A program made the translations under genes and the position numbers. Below the pieces are notes generated by a model, which made no database searches, was not told the origin of the DNA, and saw only the letters and a list, made by a program, of their open reading frames with translations. A stretch of 64,000 bases of DNA from Lentimicrobium sp. L6 (lineage in GTDB: Bacteria > Bacteroidota > Bacteroidia > Bacteroidales > UBA12170): the NCBI RefSeq assembly GCF_013166655.1, contig NZ_JABKCA010000007.1, positions 1 to 64,000 on the forward strand. Reading direction: 5' to 3'. Positions 19,501-27,547 of this stretch are shown here, in pieces. How positions within the stretch are numbered: the first letter of the stretch is position 1; each line of letters begins with the position of its first letter.

Positions 19501-22500
19501 TAATGTTAAGATTTCTGGAATGGCTGTTGCTGGTAAAGAATTCTTAAATTATACGGTATGGCATGATGGTAACTTTGCTGCTGATGGAGTAATGGAGCCA
19601 ATGTATCAATATGGGGATAACCCAAATAATGTCTTGGTTTCTGGTGAAACTTATTTAGCTGAAGTTGCTAATAAATATGAAACAGGTTGGTCTCCAAAAA
19701 TCAATTATACTTGGACTTATTTACCTTGTGATTCTTTCCCAGGTAATGACGGTATGATGGCTTCTTATGTTGAAGGTACGGCTAATAATATGGTTGTATG
19801 GGATGCGTTAGATGCAGTTGCAACTATTAATGCTACAGATTTCGAAGTATTAGGAACAAACATTTACCGTAATGGTGAAATGCTTGCTTTTGTAGCTGTT
19901 GATGCATCTGAATTCTTAGATGCTAATGTTGATCCAGGTACATATACTTATTGTACTGAGGTTGTTTATTCATTAGATGGTGGTACTCATAAGTGGACTT
20001 CTTGTACTGCTAACTGTGCTACTGATGTAGTTGTTCCTGAAGATATCTTTGGAACTGTTAGTGGTTTAGTATATGACGCTATCACTATGTTACCTATCGA
20101 AGGTGCAACTGTTACAATTTCTAACGATGATCATTCAACTGTATTTACTACTATCGAAGATGGTACTTATGCTGGAAATGTTGTTATTGGAACTTATGAC
20201 TATTTAGTTGTAGCTAATGGATATAACGATGATGATACACAAATGGATATCGTAATTGCTTATGGCGCTCCTGTAGTTAAGGATTTCGCTATGAATGAAT
20301 TTGCTTATCCTGTATCTAACGTACATGCTGAAGAATTATCTGATAATAAAGTTGAAGTAACATGGGGTGAGCAAGCTGCTGAGCAGTGGTTCACATATGA
20401 TGCTGACAATATGGTTTATGGTGGTCTTGGTGCTGCTACAGGTGATTATAACCTTACTTGGGCTATCAAAGTGATGCCAGAAAATTTAGCTGCATTAGGT
20501 TCAGCATTCGTAACTAAAGTAGAAGTAGCTCAAGCTGAAACTACTGGTTATGTTGGTGATAACTTAACTGAAGTTAGAATCCTTTCTGGTGAGAATGGTG
20601 AAACTGTTCTTTATACTCAAGATGTAACTGGTGAATTAGACCTTACTGGTTGGACTACTATTAGTCTTGATCAAGCTGTTGACTTTGATAACACTGCTCC
20701 ATTATGGATAGCAATGTATGTTGAACGTCCTGCTGATACTTATAATGAGCCAATTAGTGATCCAATTAGCTTCGAGTCTGACCTTATGGATTTATATTCT
20801 TATAATGGTGAAGCTTGGGGTACAATGGAAGCTGCTTATGGTATTCAGTTAAGCTGGATGTTAAGAGGTTATGCTACTACAGAAACTGGTAAAGAAGTTG
20901 CAATTGGTAATGTAGACTTAAGCGAAGGTTCTTATAAGAACTATCCTGCTACTAGAAATACAGCAACTGAATTAATGCCTATTTCTGATGAAGCATTGAA
21001 AAACTTCTATGCAGATAGAACTCCTAATTCAATTAAGAATGCTAAAGAATTAATGGGATATAATGTATATCGTACAGCTTGTGGAAGTGAAGACTTAACA
21101 GGTGCTGAATTCTTAGGTTATACTTTAGATACACAATTTACTGACAACGCTTGGGGTACCGCTGATTGGGGTATTTACAGTTGGGCAGTTGAAGCTGTTT
21201 ATACTAATAATGTTACTTCTGAGCCTGCATTCTCTATAGAATGTTGGGATAAAGACATGTTAACTCAAGTTAATATGACAGTGACTACTTCTTCTGGTGA
21301 TGCTCCTACTTGTAGTGTTCTTTTCACTAGTACAGTTGAAGAACTAGAAGATGTTACTGCTAATGTTCCTAGTTCAGGTTTAAAAACTATCGATGGTTTC
21401 CGTAGAGGTACTTATGATATCACTGTTACTAAACTTGGTTTCACAACTATAGCTTTAGAAGATGTTGTTATTCATGATACTACCAATTTCGTATGGGAAT
21501 TAGTTGAAGAGTTAGCCGTTCCTAGTAACTTATATGTTACTCCTACAGGTTTAGCTACTTGGACTGGTTTAGACGAGGTTGAATTTATGCCTTTCGTTGA
21601 GACTTTCGATGATGCTTCTTCTTTTGATGCATGGGAAGTTGTTGTTGGTGGTTCTACATCTGATTCTTGGGTTTGGACAGCTAGCTATAACGGAAATGAT
21701 TTAGATGGAACTCCATTTGCTTTCGTTGATTCTGATGGTGCTGGACCTGGTTCAACAATGGATGAAATGTTAATTTCTCCTGTAATTGATGCTTCAACTG
21801 CTGGTGAATTATTTATTGAGTTTGACCAATATTATAATAACCTTTCAGCTCAAGAACTTGCTGATGTTGAGGTTTATAATGGTTCTGAGTGGGTACTAGT
21901 ATTACACCAAGCTGAAGATTTAGGTGCTTGGGGTGCTCCAGACCACGTTATGATTGACGTTACCGAGCATGCTAACGCTGAATTCAGAGTACGTTTCCAT
22001 TATGTAGCTCCAGGTTGGGATTGGTATTGGGCTGTTGATAATTTCGTAGTTACTAACGTAACTGGTAAATCAACTAAAGCTATCGTTGAATACTTAGTAT
22101 ATCATGATGGTGCTAACACTAATAACACTGATGTAACAATGTATCAGTATGGTAATGTTGAAGCTGAAGAATTAGTTTCTGGTACAACATACTTAGCTGA
22201 GGTTGCTGCTGCATACACAACAGGTATCTCTGAAAAGGCTGCTTACACTTGGACTTATTTACCATGTGATAGTTTCCCTGCTTATAACTATTTCAATGCT
22301 GATGGTGTTCCAAATAGTAACGACGTTCTTGTTAATTGGTCAAGTATTGGTGGCGGTTCTGGTAGCGGTCCAGCTGACTATTACGAAGAGTTCGAAGGTG
22401 CATTCCCTCCTGCAGGTTGGATGAAAGCTAACCCTGACGGTGGTACTGGTTTCGAAGCAATTGCTGCTGGAACTACTCCTCTTCCAGGTTGGAATGGTGG

Positions 22501-24382
22501 CGAAGCTGTGGCTTGTCCAGAAGGTGGAGCCCAAATGGCTTATGCTTCTTGGCAACAAGGTGGTGCTAGTTCTAATGACCAATGGTTAATTAGTCCAATG
22601 TTAGAAGCTTATGACGGTTACGAATTAGCTTTCTATATGGATGTTCCTTATGCTGATTCTTATTTAGAGAATGTTGACATTTTAATCTCTACTACAGGAA
22701 CTGATGTTGCTGACTTTACAATAGTAGTTGAAGAAATGACATTCACTTCTTTATTAGGATGGCAGTTATACACATATGACTTAGTTGATATGGGATTATT
22801 AGACTCAGGTGATGAGTTCTATGTTGCAATTAACGAGCATGTTGCTGATAACTTCAATAATGGTGCTGCTGTATTATTTGATAACTTCTTCTATGGTGCT
22901 CCATCTAAGATGGCTCAACCTCAAACTGGTATTATTGCTTCAGTTGGTGGACGTAACTTGAACTCTGTTCATGCTCCTGCTATTGATGCTCCTTATCAAG
23001 CAATTGATGTGAAGAGTGTTAATTCTGATGCTGTTGCAATAGGAACAAACATCTATAGAGATGCTGAATTCATCGCTTTCGTTCCTGCTGCTGATACATT
23101 CTATGTTGATATGGACTTAGAGCCAGGTATTTACGAATACTGTGCTGCTACTGTTTATACAGAAGATGATGGTCTACATACATGGGAATCTTGTGAAGGT
23201 GAAATGTGTGATGATGCTACAGTTGAAGAAGACTGTGTAGCTCCAACTAACTTAGTTGCTCAAGACTTATTAGGTGATGGATATACTGCTACTTTAACTT
23301 GGGGTTCTATTGATCCTCAGTCTGAGTGGTTATATTATGACACTGATGTAATGCAGTATACTGGTATTGGTGCTGAAGCTTCTGATTATAGCCTAATTTG
23401 GGGTATTAAATTCACTCCTGATATGCTAGAAGAATATGCTCCTGGTTATGTAACTAAGATTTCTGTATTCCAAGGCGCTAGTGTTGGGGATTATTTAACT
23501 GAAGCTAGAGTTATGTCTGGTGACGGTATGAATGTTCTTTATTCACAAGATGTTACAGGTACTTTATCTGAAGGTTGGAACGAGATTGAATTAGACGATG
23601 CTGTTGCTTTTGATAATTCTGAAGACCTTTGGATTGGTTTCTACGTTGAAAGACCTGGTGGAACTGCAAATGAGCCTACAAGCCCTGCTTCTGTTTCATT
23701 ATCTGGTGTTTATGATTTCTTCGCTTATAATGGTGCTGCTTGGACTTCAATTGAAAGTCAATATGGTATCGGTGGTCAATCATGGATGCTTAGAGGTTTC
23801 GTAACTAATTCAGCTGGTAAATCAGTTGCTTTAGGTAACGTTAACACTAATGACTATACAGAGTATACTTCTAATGGACAAACTGGTGTTGCTATGATTC
23901 CAGCTGATCCTAATTACGTAGGTGAGAAATTTGACTTCGGAGCTTCTTCTAGAGGTTTCTTAGGATATAATATCTACCGTGATGGTACTATGATTGAAGA
24001 AAACTGGCCAACTACTGGTTATTCTGATGACATTGGATCTTCTTACGAAGTTTGTTATACTGTAACAGCTAACTACGAATTCTGTGGTGAGTCTGATGCT
24101 TCTAACGAGGCTTGTGTTACTCCTGGCGTTGGTGTTGGTAATTTAGAGAATATTATCTCTGTTTATCCTAACCCTGCTAAAGATTATGTAACTGTTGAAG
24201 CTTCTAGTGATATCCTTACTATTAAGGTTACTAACTATATGGGTCAAGTTATTAGCTACATTCAAGATGTAGAAGTAACTAGTCATACTATAGCTACTAG
24301 CTCTTATAGTTCTGGTGTTTACTTTGTAGAAGTTGAAACTGCTACTGGTGTTGAAAAAGTAAGAATCGTTATTTCAGAATAA
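16553..24382 (+). CDS. Giant modular T9SS-exported surface protein
   Basis: A 2609-residue secreted protein: signal peptide (1-26), a DSWGDGWNG-type domain (27 to about 115), FN3-like domains (about 355-535), carboxypeptidase-regulatory-like modules (about 539-622 and 1167-1246), and three cleaved-adhesin/choice-of-anchor-J modules (about 833-986, 1682-1832, 1945-2116). Two copies of a roughly 165-residue module of unknown type lie at about 1281-1442 and 2254-2419. The T9SS type-A sorting domain is at the C-terminus (about 2537-2609, from VYPNPAKDY). No protease or glycosidase motif is visible, so it is probably structural or adhesive. It is very acidic. Ala, Gly, Thr, Val and Asp are written almost only with T-ending codons, unlike the neighbours, suggesting very high expression. 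Confidence 0.93.
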   Translation: MKNFTKMKTWLMLVSFMLIGTSMFAQSDWKVALYDSWGDGWNGNSLTVYVDGVAVVTDATIEDGDEAEFVFSVMEGSEITAMYDGGGSYQSENSYEIINAYGDVLISKDDEDIVAGELMAYSALALNPDVLALDEWAVGAWQEGSTVELVSSGNLGVNLKGSDLDDADDAFKFTALSLPMDIEPGESAEVEFMFDGDAAGAFEAIYVATTGASKSVFTARINVESYVANTGDVVEDPFDAATITFPHAVAVADIKDNYNTPASSKVDGTKDAVYAFTLTTDDVVNVSSTNVDANFAIYAADFGLTGGPMTDNSIVDGAAIVDEVLFAGNYYLVASCNTDFDVMFGSVPMPVPAIAFNPSPVDAGPVPPGVDPSNVTLTWEVDMYADEYQVLFGTEYPPTVVVMDWAPVATSYNVGSLDNNTQYFWQVNLRNTQGVATVADVWGFTTSISIPQGVTAVVADTNDVTITWDALDSKVFLSYNIFRDGVQLNADPLTTAMYVDMDVPFNMTTGYDYTVTAVYDEGESEHSTAVNVMINGAGYVNGVVTELLTTGQPISGATVTFASTSATGETYVFTSDAVGAYEGMVMQDTYDITVEADGYSNASMDDVVVAYDVTVTNNFELDEYPYAPTSVTAVIQANEEDVLVSWVMPSKGILSYNIYRFDCDGGNQEFLGNVINGTQFIDNNWGGLVWGEYKYGVEVLYTNQNSAVKHSVCLAKDMDIVVDFTVTTNSDDSPAGTTISLFNTVTEEEFGPELPLGDDGLATAFPVRRGDLYEITVGLDKFDTIRESFVINNDTALFYELIEIIESPAALYVTPLGYATWVDPNALVDVTLMNESFDDGISEDWTITHNGTEAEYTWAGVESYGTSSIDGSPFAFVFSWSGSTGGFAADEVLTSAAVDASAAAILSLEFDHYYNRYNGPESGTVEVFDGANWIQVAIYGETADAGSWTSPAHEMIDITSYANADLAVRFHYVADDEFYWAVDNVKISGMAVAGKEFLNYTVWHDGNFAADGVMEPMYQYGDNPNNVLVSGETYLAEVANKYETGWSPKINYTWTYLPCDSFPGNDGMMASYVEGTANNMVVWDALDAVATINATDFEVLGTNIYRNGEMLAFVAVDASEFLDANVDPGTYTYCTEVVYSLDGGTHKWTSCTANCATDVVVPEDIFGTVSGLVYDAITMLPIEGATVTISNDDHSTVFTTIEDGTYAGNVVIGTYDYLVVANGYNDDDTQMDIVIAYGAPVVKDFAMNEFAYPVSNVHAEELSDNKVEVTWGEQAAEQWFTYDADNMVYGGLGAATGDYNLTWAIKVMPENLAALGSAFVTKVEVAQAETTGYVGDNLTEVRILSGENGETVLYTQDVTGELDLTGWTTISLDQAVDFDNTAPLWIAMYVERPADTYNEPISDPISFESDLMDLYSYNGEAWGTMEAAYGIQLSWMLRGYATTETGKEVAIGNVDLSEGSYKNYPATRNTATELMPISDEALKNFYADRTPNSIKNAKELMGYNVYRTACGSEDLTGAEFLGYTLDTQFTDNAWGTADWGIYSWAVEAVYTNNVTSEPAFSIECWDKDMLTQVNMTVTTSSGDAPTCSVLFTSTVEELEDVTANVPSSGLKTIDGFRRGTYDITVTKLGFTTIALEDVVIHDTTNFVWELVEELAVPSNLYVTPTGLATWTGLDEVEFMPFVETFDDASSFDAWEVVVGGSTSDSWVWTASYNGNDLDGTPFAFVDSDGAGPGSTMDEMLISPVIDASTAGELFIEFDQYYNNLSAQELADVEVYNGSEWVLVLHQAEDLGAWGAPDHVMIDVTEHANAEFRVRFHYVAPGWDWYWAVDNFVVTNVTGKSTKAIVEYLVYHDGANTNNTDVTMYQYGNVEAEELVSGTTYLAEVAAAYTTGISEKAAYTWTYLPCDSFPAYNYFNADGVPNSNDVLVNWSSIGGGSGSGPADYYEEFEGAFPPAGWMKANPDGGTGFEAIAAGTTPLPGWNGGEAVACPEGGAQMAYASWQQGGASSNDQWLISPMLEAYDGYELAFYMDVPYADSYLENVDILISTTGTDVADFTIVVEEMTFTSLLGWQLYTYDLVDMGLLDSGDEFYVAINEHVADNFNNGAAVLFDNFFYGAPSKMAQPQTGIIASVGGRNLNSVHAPAIDAPYQAIDVKSVNSDAVAIGTNIYRDAEFIAFVPAADTFYVDMDLEPGIYEYCAATVYTEDDGLHTWESCEGEMCDDATVEEDCVAPTNLVAQDLLGDGYTATLTWGSIDPQSEWLYYDTDVMQYTGIGAEASDYSLIWGIKFTPDMLEEYAPGYVTKISVFQGASVGDYLTEARVMSGDGMNVLYSQDVTGTLSEGWNEIELDDAVAFDNSEDLWIGFYVERPGGTANEPTSPASVSLSGVYDFFAYNGAAWTSIESQYGIGGQSWMLRGFVTNSAGKSVALGNVNTNDYTEYTSNGQTGVAMIPADPNYVGEKFDFGASSRGFLGYNIYRDGTMIEENWPTTGYSDDIGSSYEVCYTVTANYEFCGESDASNEACVTPGVGVGNLENIISVYPNPAKDYVTVEASSDILTIKVTNYMGQVISYIQDVEVTSHTIATSSYSSGVYFVEVETATGVEKVRIVISE

Positions 24383-24402
24383 TCTGAATAGATATATTAC
24401 TC

Positions 24403-24435
24403 AAAAAGGCTTGCCATTTGGCAAGCCTTTTTTTT
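24403..24435 (+). terminator. Rho-independent terminator of the giant gene
   Basis: The stem GGCTTGCC/GGCAAGCC (24408-24415, 24420-24427), extended by A/T pairs, ends in a run of eight T. It lies 20 bases after the stop. Confidence 0.95.
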
Positions 24436-24482
24436 GTACTCAAATTTTAAGCATTTTTAAATCTACAATTCTATCTTTATAT

Positions 24483-24490
24483 TAATTTTG
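24483..24490 (+). promoter_or_regulatory. -7 promoter element of the DjlA-like gene
   Basis: TAATTTTG matches TAnnTTTG, 16 bases before the ATG. Confidence 0.6.
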
Positions 24491-24506
24491 TGAAAATTTT
24501 AATTCT

Positions 24507-25376
24507 ATGTCAGTAATACTTATTTTAATTATTGTTGCCATTGCTTTCTTCTATTTCTCTGGAAGCTTTAGTAATGGTAATCAGTCGAAAAAGCAAAATT
24601 CATTTCAAGATAAGGATAAATCTCCACGTACTAAAAGTGGTGGTTCTAGTTATGGTAAGTGGGTTGGAGGTGGCCTTGGTTGGGCAGTAGGTGGTCCCAT
24701 AGGTGGTCTCATTGGCTTTATGTTCGGAAACATGTTTGACGCGGGAAGTAGTTCTAGTGGTCAAAACCATCCCTATCAAGAAGGTGGACCTACTCGTAGT
24801 GGTGATTTTAGTATGAGTCTTTTGGTATTATCTGCCGCCGTTATGAAAGCAGATGGAACTGTTAAAAAATCGGAGTTGGATTATGTTCGTAGGTTCTTTA
24901 CTACCAATTTTGGTGAAGAGCAATCCAGTCAGCAAATGTTGGTTCTTCGTGAGCTATTAAAGAAGGATATCAATCTTCAAGAGGTCAGTGTTCAGATTGG
25001 TCGTTATATGGATTATTCTAGCCGTCTGCAACTTCTGCATTATTTATTTGGTATTGCTTTATCTGATGGACAGGTAGATAAGTCTGAAGTGGACACTATT
25101 TCTTCTATTGCAAGCTTTATGCGTATCTCTAATGCCGATTACGCATCTGTTAAGGCTATGTTTGTTAAAGACACTGGAAGTGCCTATAAGGTGCTAGAAG
25201 TAGAGTCAACAGCAAGCGATGAGGAAGTAAAGAAAGCCTATAAAAAAATGGCGGTAAAGTATCACCCTGATAAAGTCAGTCATTTAGGAGCGGATGTGCA
25301 AAAAGCAGCTGAAGATAAATTCCAAATGTTAAATTCAGCCTATTCTGAAATTAAAAAGCAGAGAGGGATGAATTAA
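24507..25376 (+). CDS. DjlA-like co-chaperone (TerB plus DnaJ domain)
   Basis: A membrane-anchored J-protein. An N-terminal membrane segment (about residues 3-20) and a glycine-rich stretch (about 48-75) lead into a TerB-like helical domain (about 100-215, SAAVMKADGTVKKSELDYVRRFF and IALSDGQVDKSEVDTI). The C-terminal J domain (about 225-285) contains the HPD motif in KYHPDKV, needed to stimulate DnaK. This order matches DjlA. The role is probably local DnaK recruitment at the membrane. The stop codon overlaps the next ATG by one base (TAATG), implying translational coupling with the Cys-cluster gene. Confidence 0.9.
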   Translation: MSVILILIIVAIAFFYFSGSFSNGNQSKKQNSFQDKDKSPRTKSGGSSYGKWVGGGLGWAVGGPIGGLIGFMFGNMFDAGSSSSGQNHPYQEGGPTRSGDFSMSLLVLSAAVMKADGTVKKSELDYVRRFFTTNFGEEQSSQQMLVLRELLKKDINLQEVSVQIGRYMDYSSRLQLLHYLFGIALSDGQVDKSEVDTISSIASFMRISNADYASVKAMFVKDTGSAYKVLEVESTASDEEVKKAYKKMAVKYHPDKVSHLGADVQKAAEDKFQMLNSAYSEIKKQRGMN

Positions 25377-25870
25377 TGGATTTGGTTAGGCATAAACAAT
25401 TTGCGGCAGAGCATTTAAAATCCAATAAAAAGCTAGCTCAAAATTTAATCAAGAGAAAACCAAAGGATTTAGATAGTATCACTTCTGATTTGCATTTTGA
25501 TGCTTTTGAAGAAATAGATTGTTTGGATTGTGCTAATTGTTGTAAGTCTATTAGCCCTATGGTTACTGATAAAGATATACAGCGTATTGCAAAGCACCTG
25601 AGGAAAAAGCCCAGTAACTTAGTTGAGGAATATTTGTATCTCGATCATGAAGGGGATTATGTGTTTAAAACACAGCCTTGTCCTTTTTTAGGACCTGATA
25701 ATTATTGCGATATTTATAGTGTTCGCCCCAAAGCTTGTGCTGAATACCCTCATACGGACCGACAAAAGTTTTATCAATTGCTCAATCTTAGTGTTAAGAA
25801 TACCTTGATTTGTCCTGCCGTTTCAAATGTATTTACTGGATTAAAAGAAAACTATATGGATAAGAAATAA
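25376..25870 (+). CDS. YkgJ-type cysteine-cluster protein
   Basis: A small cytoplasmic protein of the YkgJ/UPF0153 family, thought to bind Fe-S or zinc. The family cysteines are visible: C49, C52, C55, C56 in DCLDCANCC, C102 in PCPFL, C111 in YCDIY, and C121 in RPKACAEYP. The length (164) is normal. No enzymatic function is known for the family. Coupling to the DjlA-like gene suggests shared expression and perhaps a shared protein-maintenance role, which is an inference from position only. Confidence 0.85.
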   Translation: MDLVRHKQFAAEHLKSNKKLAQNLIKRKPKDLDSITSDLHFDAFEEIDCLDCANCCKSISPMVTDKDIQRIAKHLRKKPSNLVEEYLYLDHEGDYVFKTQPCPFLGPDNYCDIYSVRPKACAEYPHTDRQKFYQLLNLSVKNTLICPAVSNVFTGLKENYMDKK

Positions 25871-26049
25871 ATATTTTAGAGAAGGATGGTTCTATTTAAA
25901 ATTATCTTTTACATTGTATTTAGTTTTGTTAATTTGAAAGCCTCAACCTTGGCATGAAATCAGTTAAATCAATGTGATATTCTAATCATTTGGAATGTGA
26001 TTTATTGACAGATTTACTTAGTTTAACATGGTAGTAATTGTTATTATAT

Positions 26050-26356
26050 TTGTTACTAATCAGTAAGGATTATTATAGTTTAATTCCCCCTGATTTCACC
26101 CGAACCTATCAATAGTCAGGGAAAAGATTCAGTAAAATGATTAGGTTAAAAATTTGATATTCTATTATCATTTGATTTTTGAAACTGAAATCTGATTTTT
26201 TTTCTCCTCATGGGTAGGAACGATGCTATTCGCACGGATGAGCGTAGTGATAATCATAGCATCGTCATTAACCGAAGCGTAAGATGAATGGGCAAAACAA
26301 AAAATCATTTATAATGGGCAACTACAGTAAATTTACATTGGACTGATTAGTAACAA
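26050..26356. mobile_element. MITE-like non-coding element with 15-bp terminal inverted repeats
   Basis: The perfect 15-bp inverted pair TTGTTACTAATCAGT (26050-26064) and ACTGATTAGTAACAA (26342-26356) bounds 307 bases with no coding capacity. Inside are a perfect 10-bp hairpin and a short stem. No clear target-site duplication can be seen. The right end lies 5 bases from the histidine-kinase stop. It is consistent with a miniature transposable element or a large structured element. No transposase is in the window. Confidence 0.4.
26220..26265. repeat. REP-like hairpin
   Basis: ACGATGCTAT (26220-26229) pairs perfectly with ATAGCATCGT (26256-26265) across a 26-base loop. It is followed at once by CGAAGCGTAAG, which recurs inverted at 10-20. 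This is consistent with a dispersed palindromic repeat. Confidence 0.45.
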
Positions 26357-26361
26357 TAGTT

Positions 26362-27546
26362 TCAACCCATTAATAATTCAAAATAGAAACTAGCCCCTTT
26401 TTGAGGTTCTGATTTTATTTTAATTTCGCTCCCCATTAGATTTGCATAGGCTTGTGCTATACAAAGTCCTAAACCGGTACCTTCTCTAGCTTCGCTATCT
26501 TCAATATCTGCTTGAATAAACCTTTCGAAAATGGCTTTTTGTCTTTTTAATGGTATTCCAATTCCGCTGTCATTTATATAGAAATGAATTTGATTATTCT
26601 TTTGGGAGCATCCCATTTCTATCCACCCTTGGTCAGTATATTTTATGGAATTCATTAACAAGTTACTTAAAATAGTGATTAGTTTCTCTCTATCTGAAGT
26701 GACAAAGAGTTGGTTTTGGGGAGGAGTATACTTGAATTTTAAATTTTTTTGTGCTATTTTATCATTAAAAGAAAGATAAAGTTGGTTGAATACCTCATTT
26801 ATATTGAATTTACTAGGGTATAATTTGAGTTGATTAGATTCTATTTGTGAGACAGTAATGATATTATTAAGCGTACTTAGCATTCTTTTACTGCTTCTTA
26901 ATATCACAGAAAGAAAGGTGTTTTTTTCTTTGTCATCAAGATTTTTATCCTTGAGTAATTCTGCAAAACCTACAATCCCATTCATAGGTGTTCGAATCTC
27001 ATGGCTAATATTTGCAAGGAATGCAGATTTAAGTCTGTCGTTTTCTTCAGCTTTTTCTTTGGCTTTGATCAATTCTTCCTCATAAATAACCCTATCCTTA
27101 AAATCTCTTAATACTGCTACAAGAGCATCTTGATTATCCCAAATGGTTTTGTTTATTGAAATTTGGAGAGATATTTTTTTATTAGTTTTGACTTGACTTC
27201 CTCTCCATTCAATTATTTGAGGCTGTCCGTTTAATGCTTTTCCCCATGTTTTATTTAAGGGTTCGGTTAAGTTATCCGAAGGGATATGTAGTAAATTCAC
27301 CGATTTAATGTCGCCATCATCAATATTTAAAAGCTTCTGGGCGGGTTTATTTATCGAAAGTATTTTCCCATTGAGTTTGTGAATGATTATACCATCAATT
27401 GTGTTTTGAAAAATAGTTTCGAGGTTTTTCTTTGCAGATTCCAGTTCCTCTAACTTTTGCTGTAATTCAGGATAATAACTTTTCTTAAAAGAGTCTTCCC
27501 CTAATCCAATAATCTTTTTCCTATTTTCTTCCCAAGAGTTTGGCAT
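26362..27546 (-). CDS. PAS-domain sensor histidine kinase
   Basis: A soluble hybrid-free sensor kinase. A short coiled coil (about 25-45) leads into a PAS domain (about 40-155, TIFQNTIDGIIIHKLNGKILSIN pattern), then the HisKA domain with phospho-acceptor H182 in ISHEIRTPMNG. The ATPase domain has the N-box (ILSNLLMNSIKYTDQG) and G-boxes ending in GTGLGLCIAQAY. No membrane segment or receiver domain is seen and no response regulator lies nearby. It begins one base after the stop of the iron alcohol dehydrogenase gene, so the two are co-translated. The kinase may sense a redox or metabolite state, which is not shown by sequence. Confidence 0.92.
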   Translation of the reverse strand: MPNSWEENRKKIIGLGEDSFKKSYYPELQQKLEELESAKKNLETIFQNTIDGIIIHKLNGKILSINKPAQKLLNIDDGDIKSVNLLHIPSDNLTEPLNKTWGKALNGQPQIIEWRGSQVKTNKKISLQISINKTIWDNQDALVAVLRDFKDRVIYEEELIKAKEKAEENDRLKSAFLANISHEIRTPMNGIVGFAELLKDKNLDDKEKNTFLSVILRSSKRMLSTLNNIITVSQIESNQLKLYPSKFNINEVFNQLYLSFNDKIAQKNLKFKYTPPQNQLFVTSDREKLITILSNLLMNSIKYTDQGWIEMGCSQKNNQIHFYINDSGIGIPLKRQKAIFERFIQADIEDSEAREGTGLGLCIAQAYANLMGSEIKIKSEPQKGASFYFELLMG

Positions 27547-27547
27547 A

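Larger units (their letters stand above)
25871..26361. other. Gene-free region between the Cys-cluster and histidine-kinase genes
   Basis: No open reading frame of note. The stretch carries a 15-bp inverted-repeat-bounded element (26050-26356), a 10-bp hairpin within it, and a shorter CCCTGA/TCAGGG stem (26088-26121). The first 180 bases show nothing recognisable. Confidence 0.6.

Noticed and set aside
16553-24382. Internal sequence repeats of the giant gene as a CRISPR or tandem DNA repeat array
   Set aside because: The repeats are diverged protein modules, not regular short DNA repeats.
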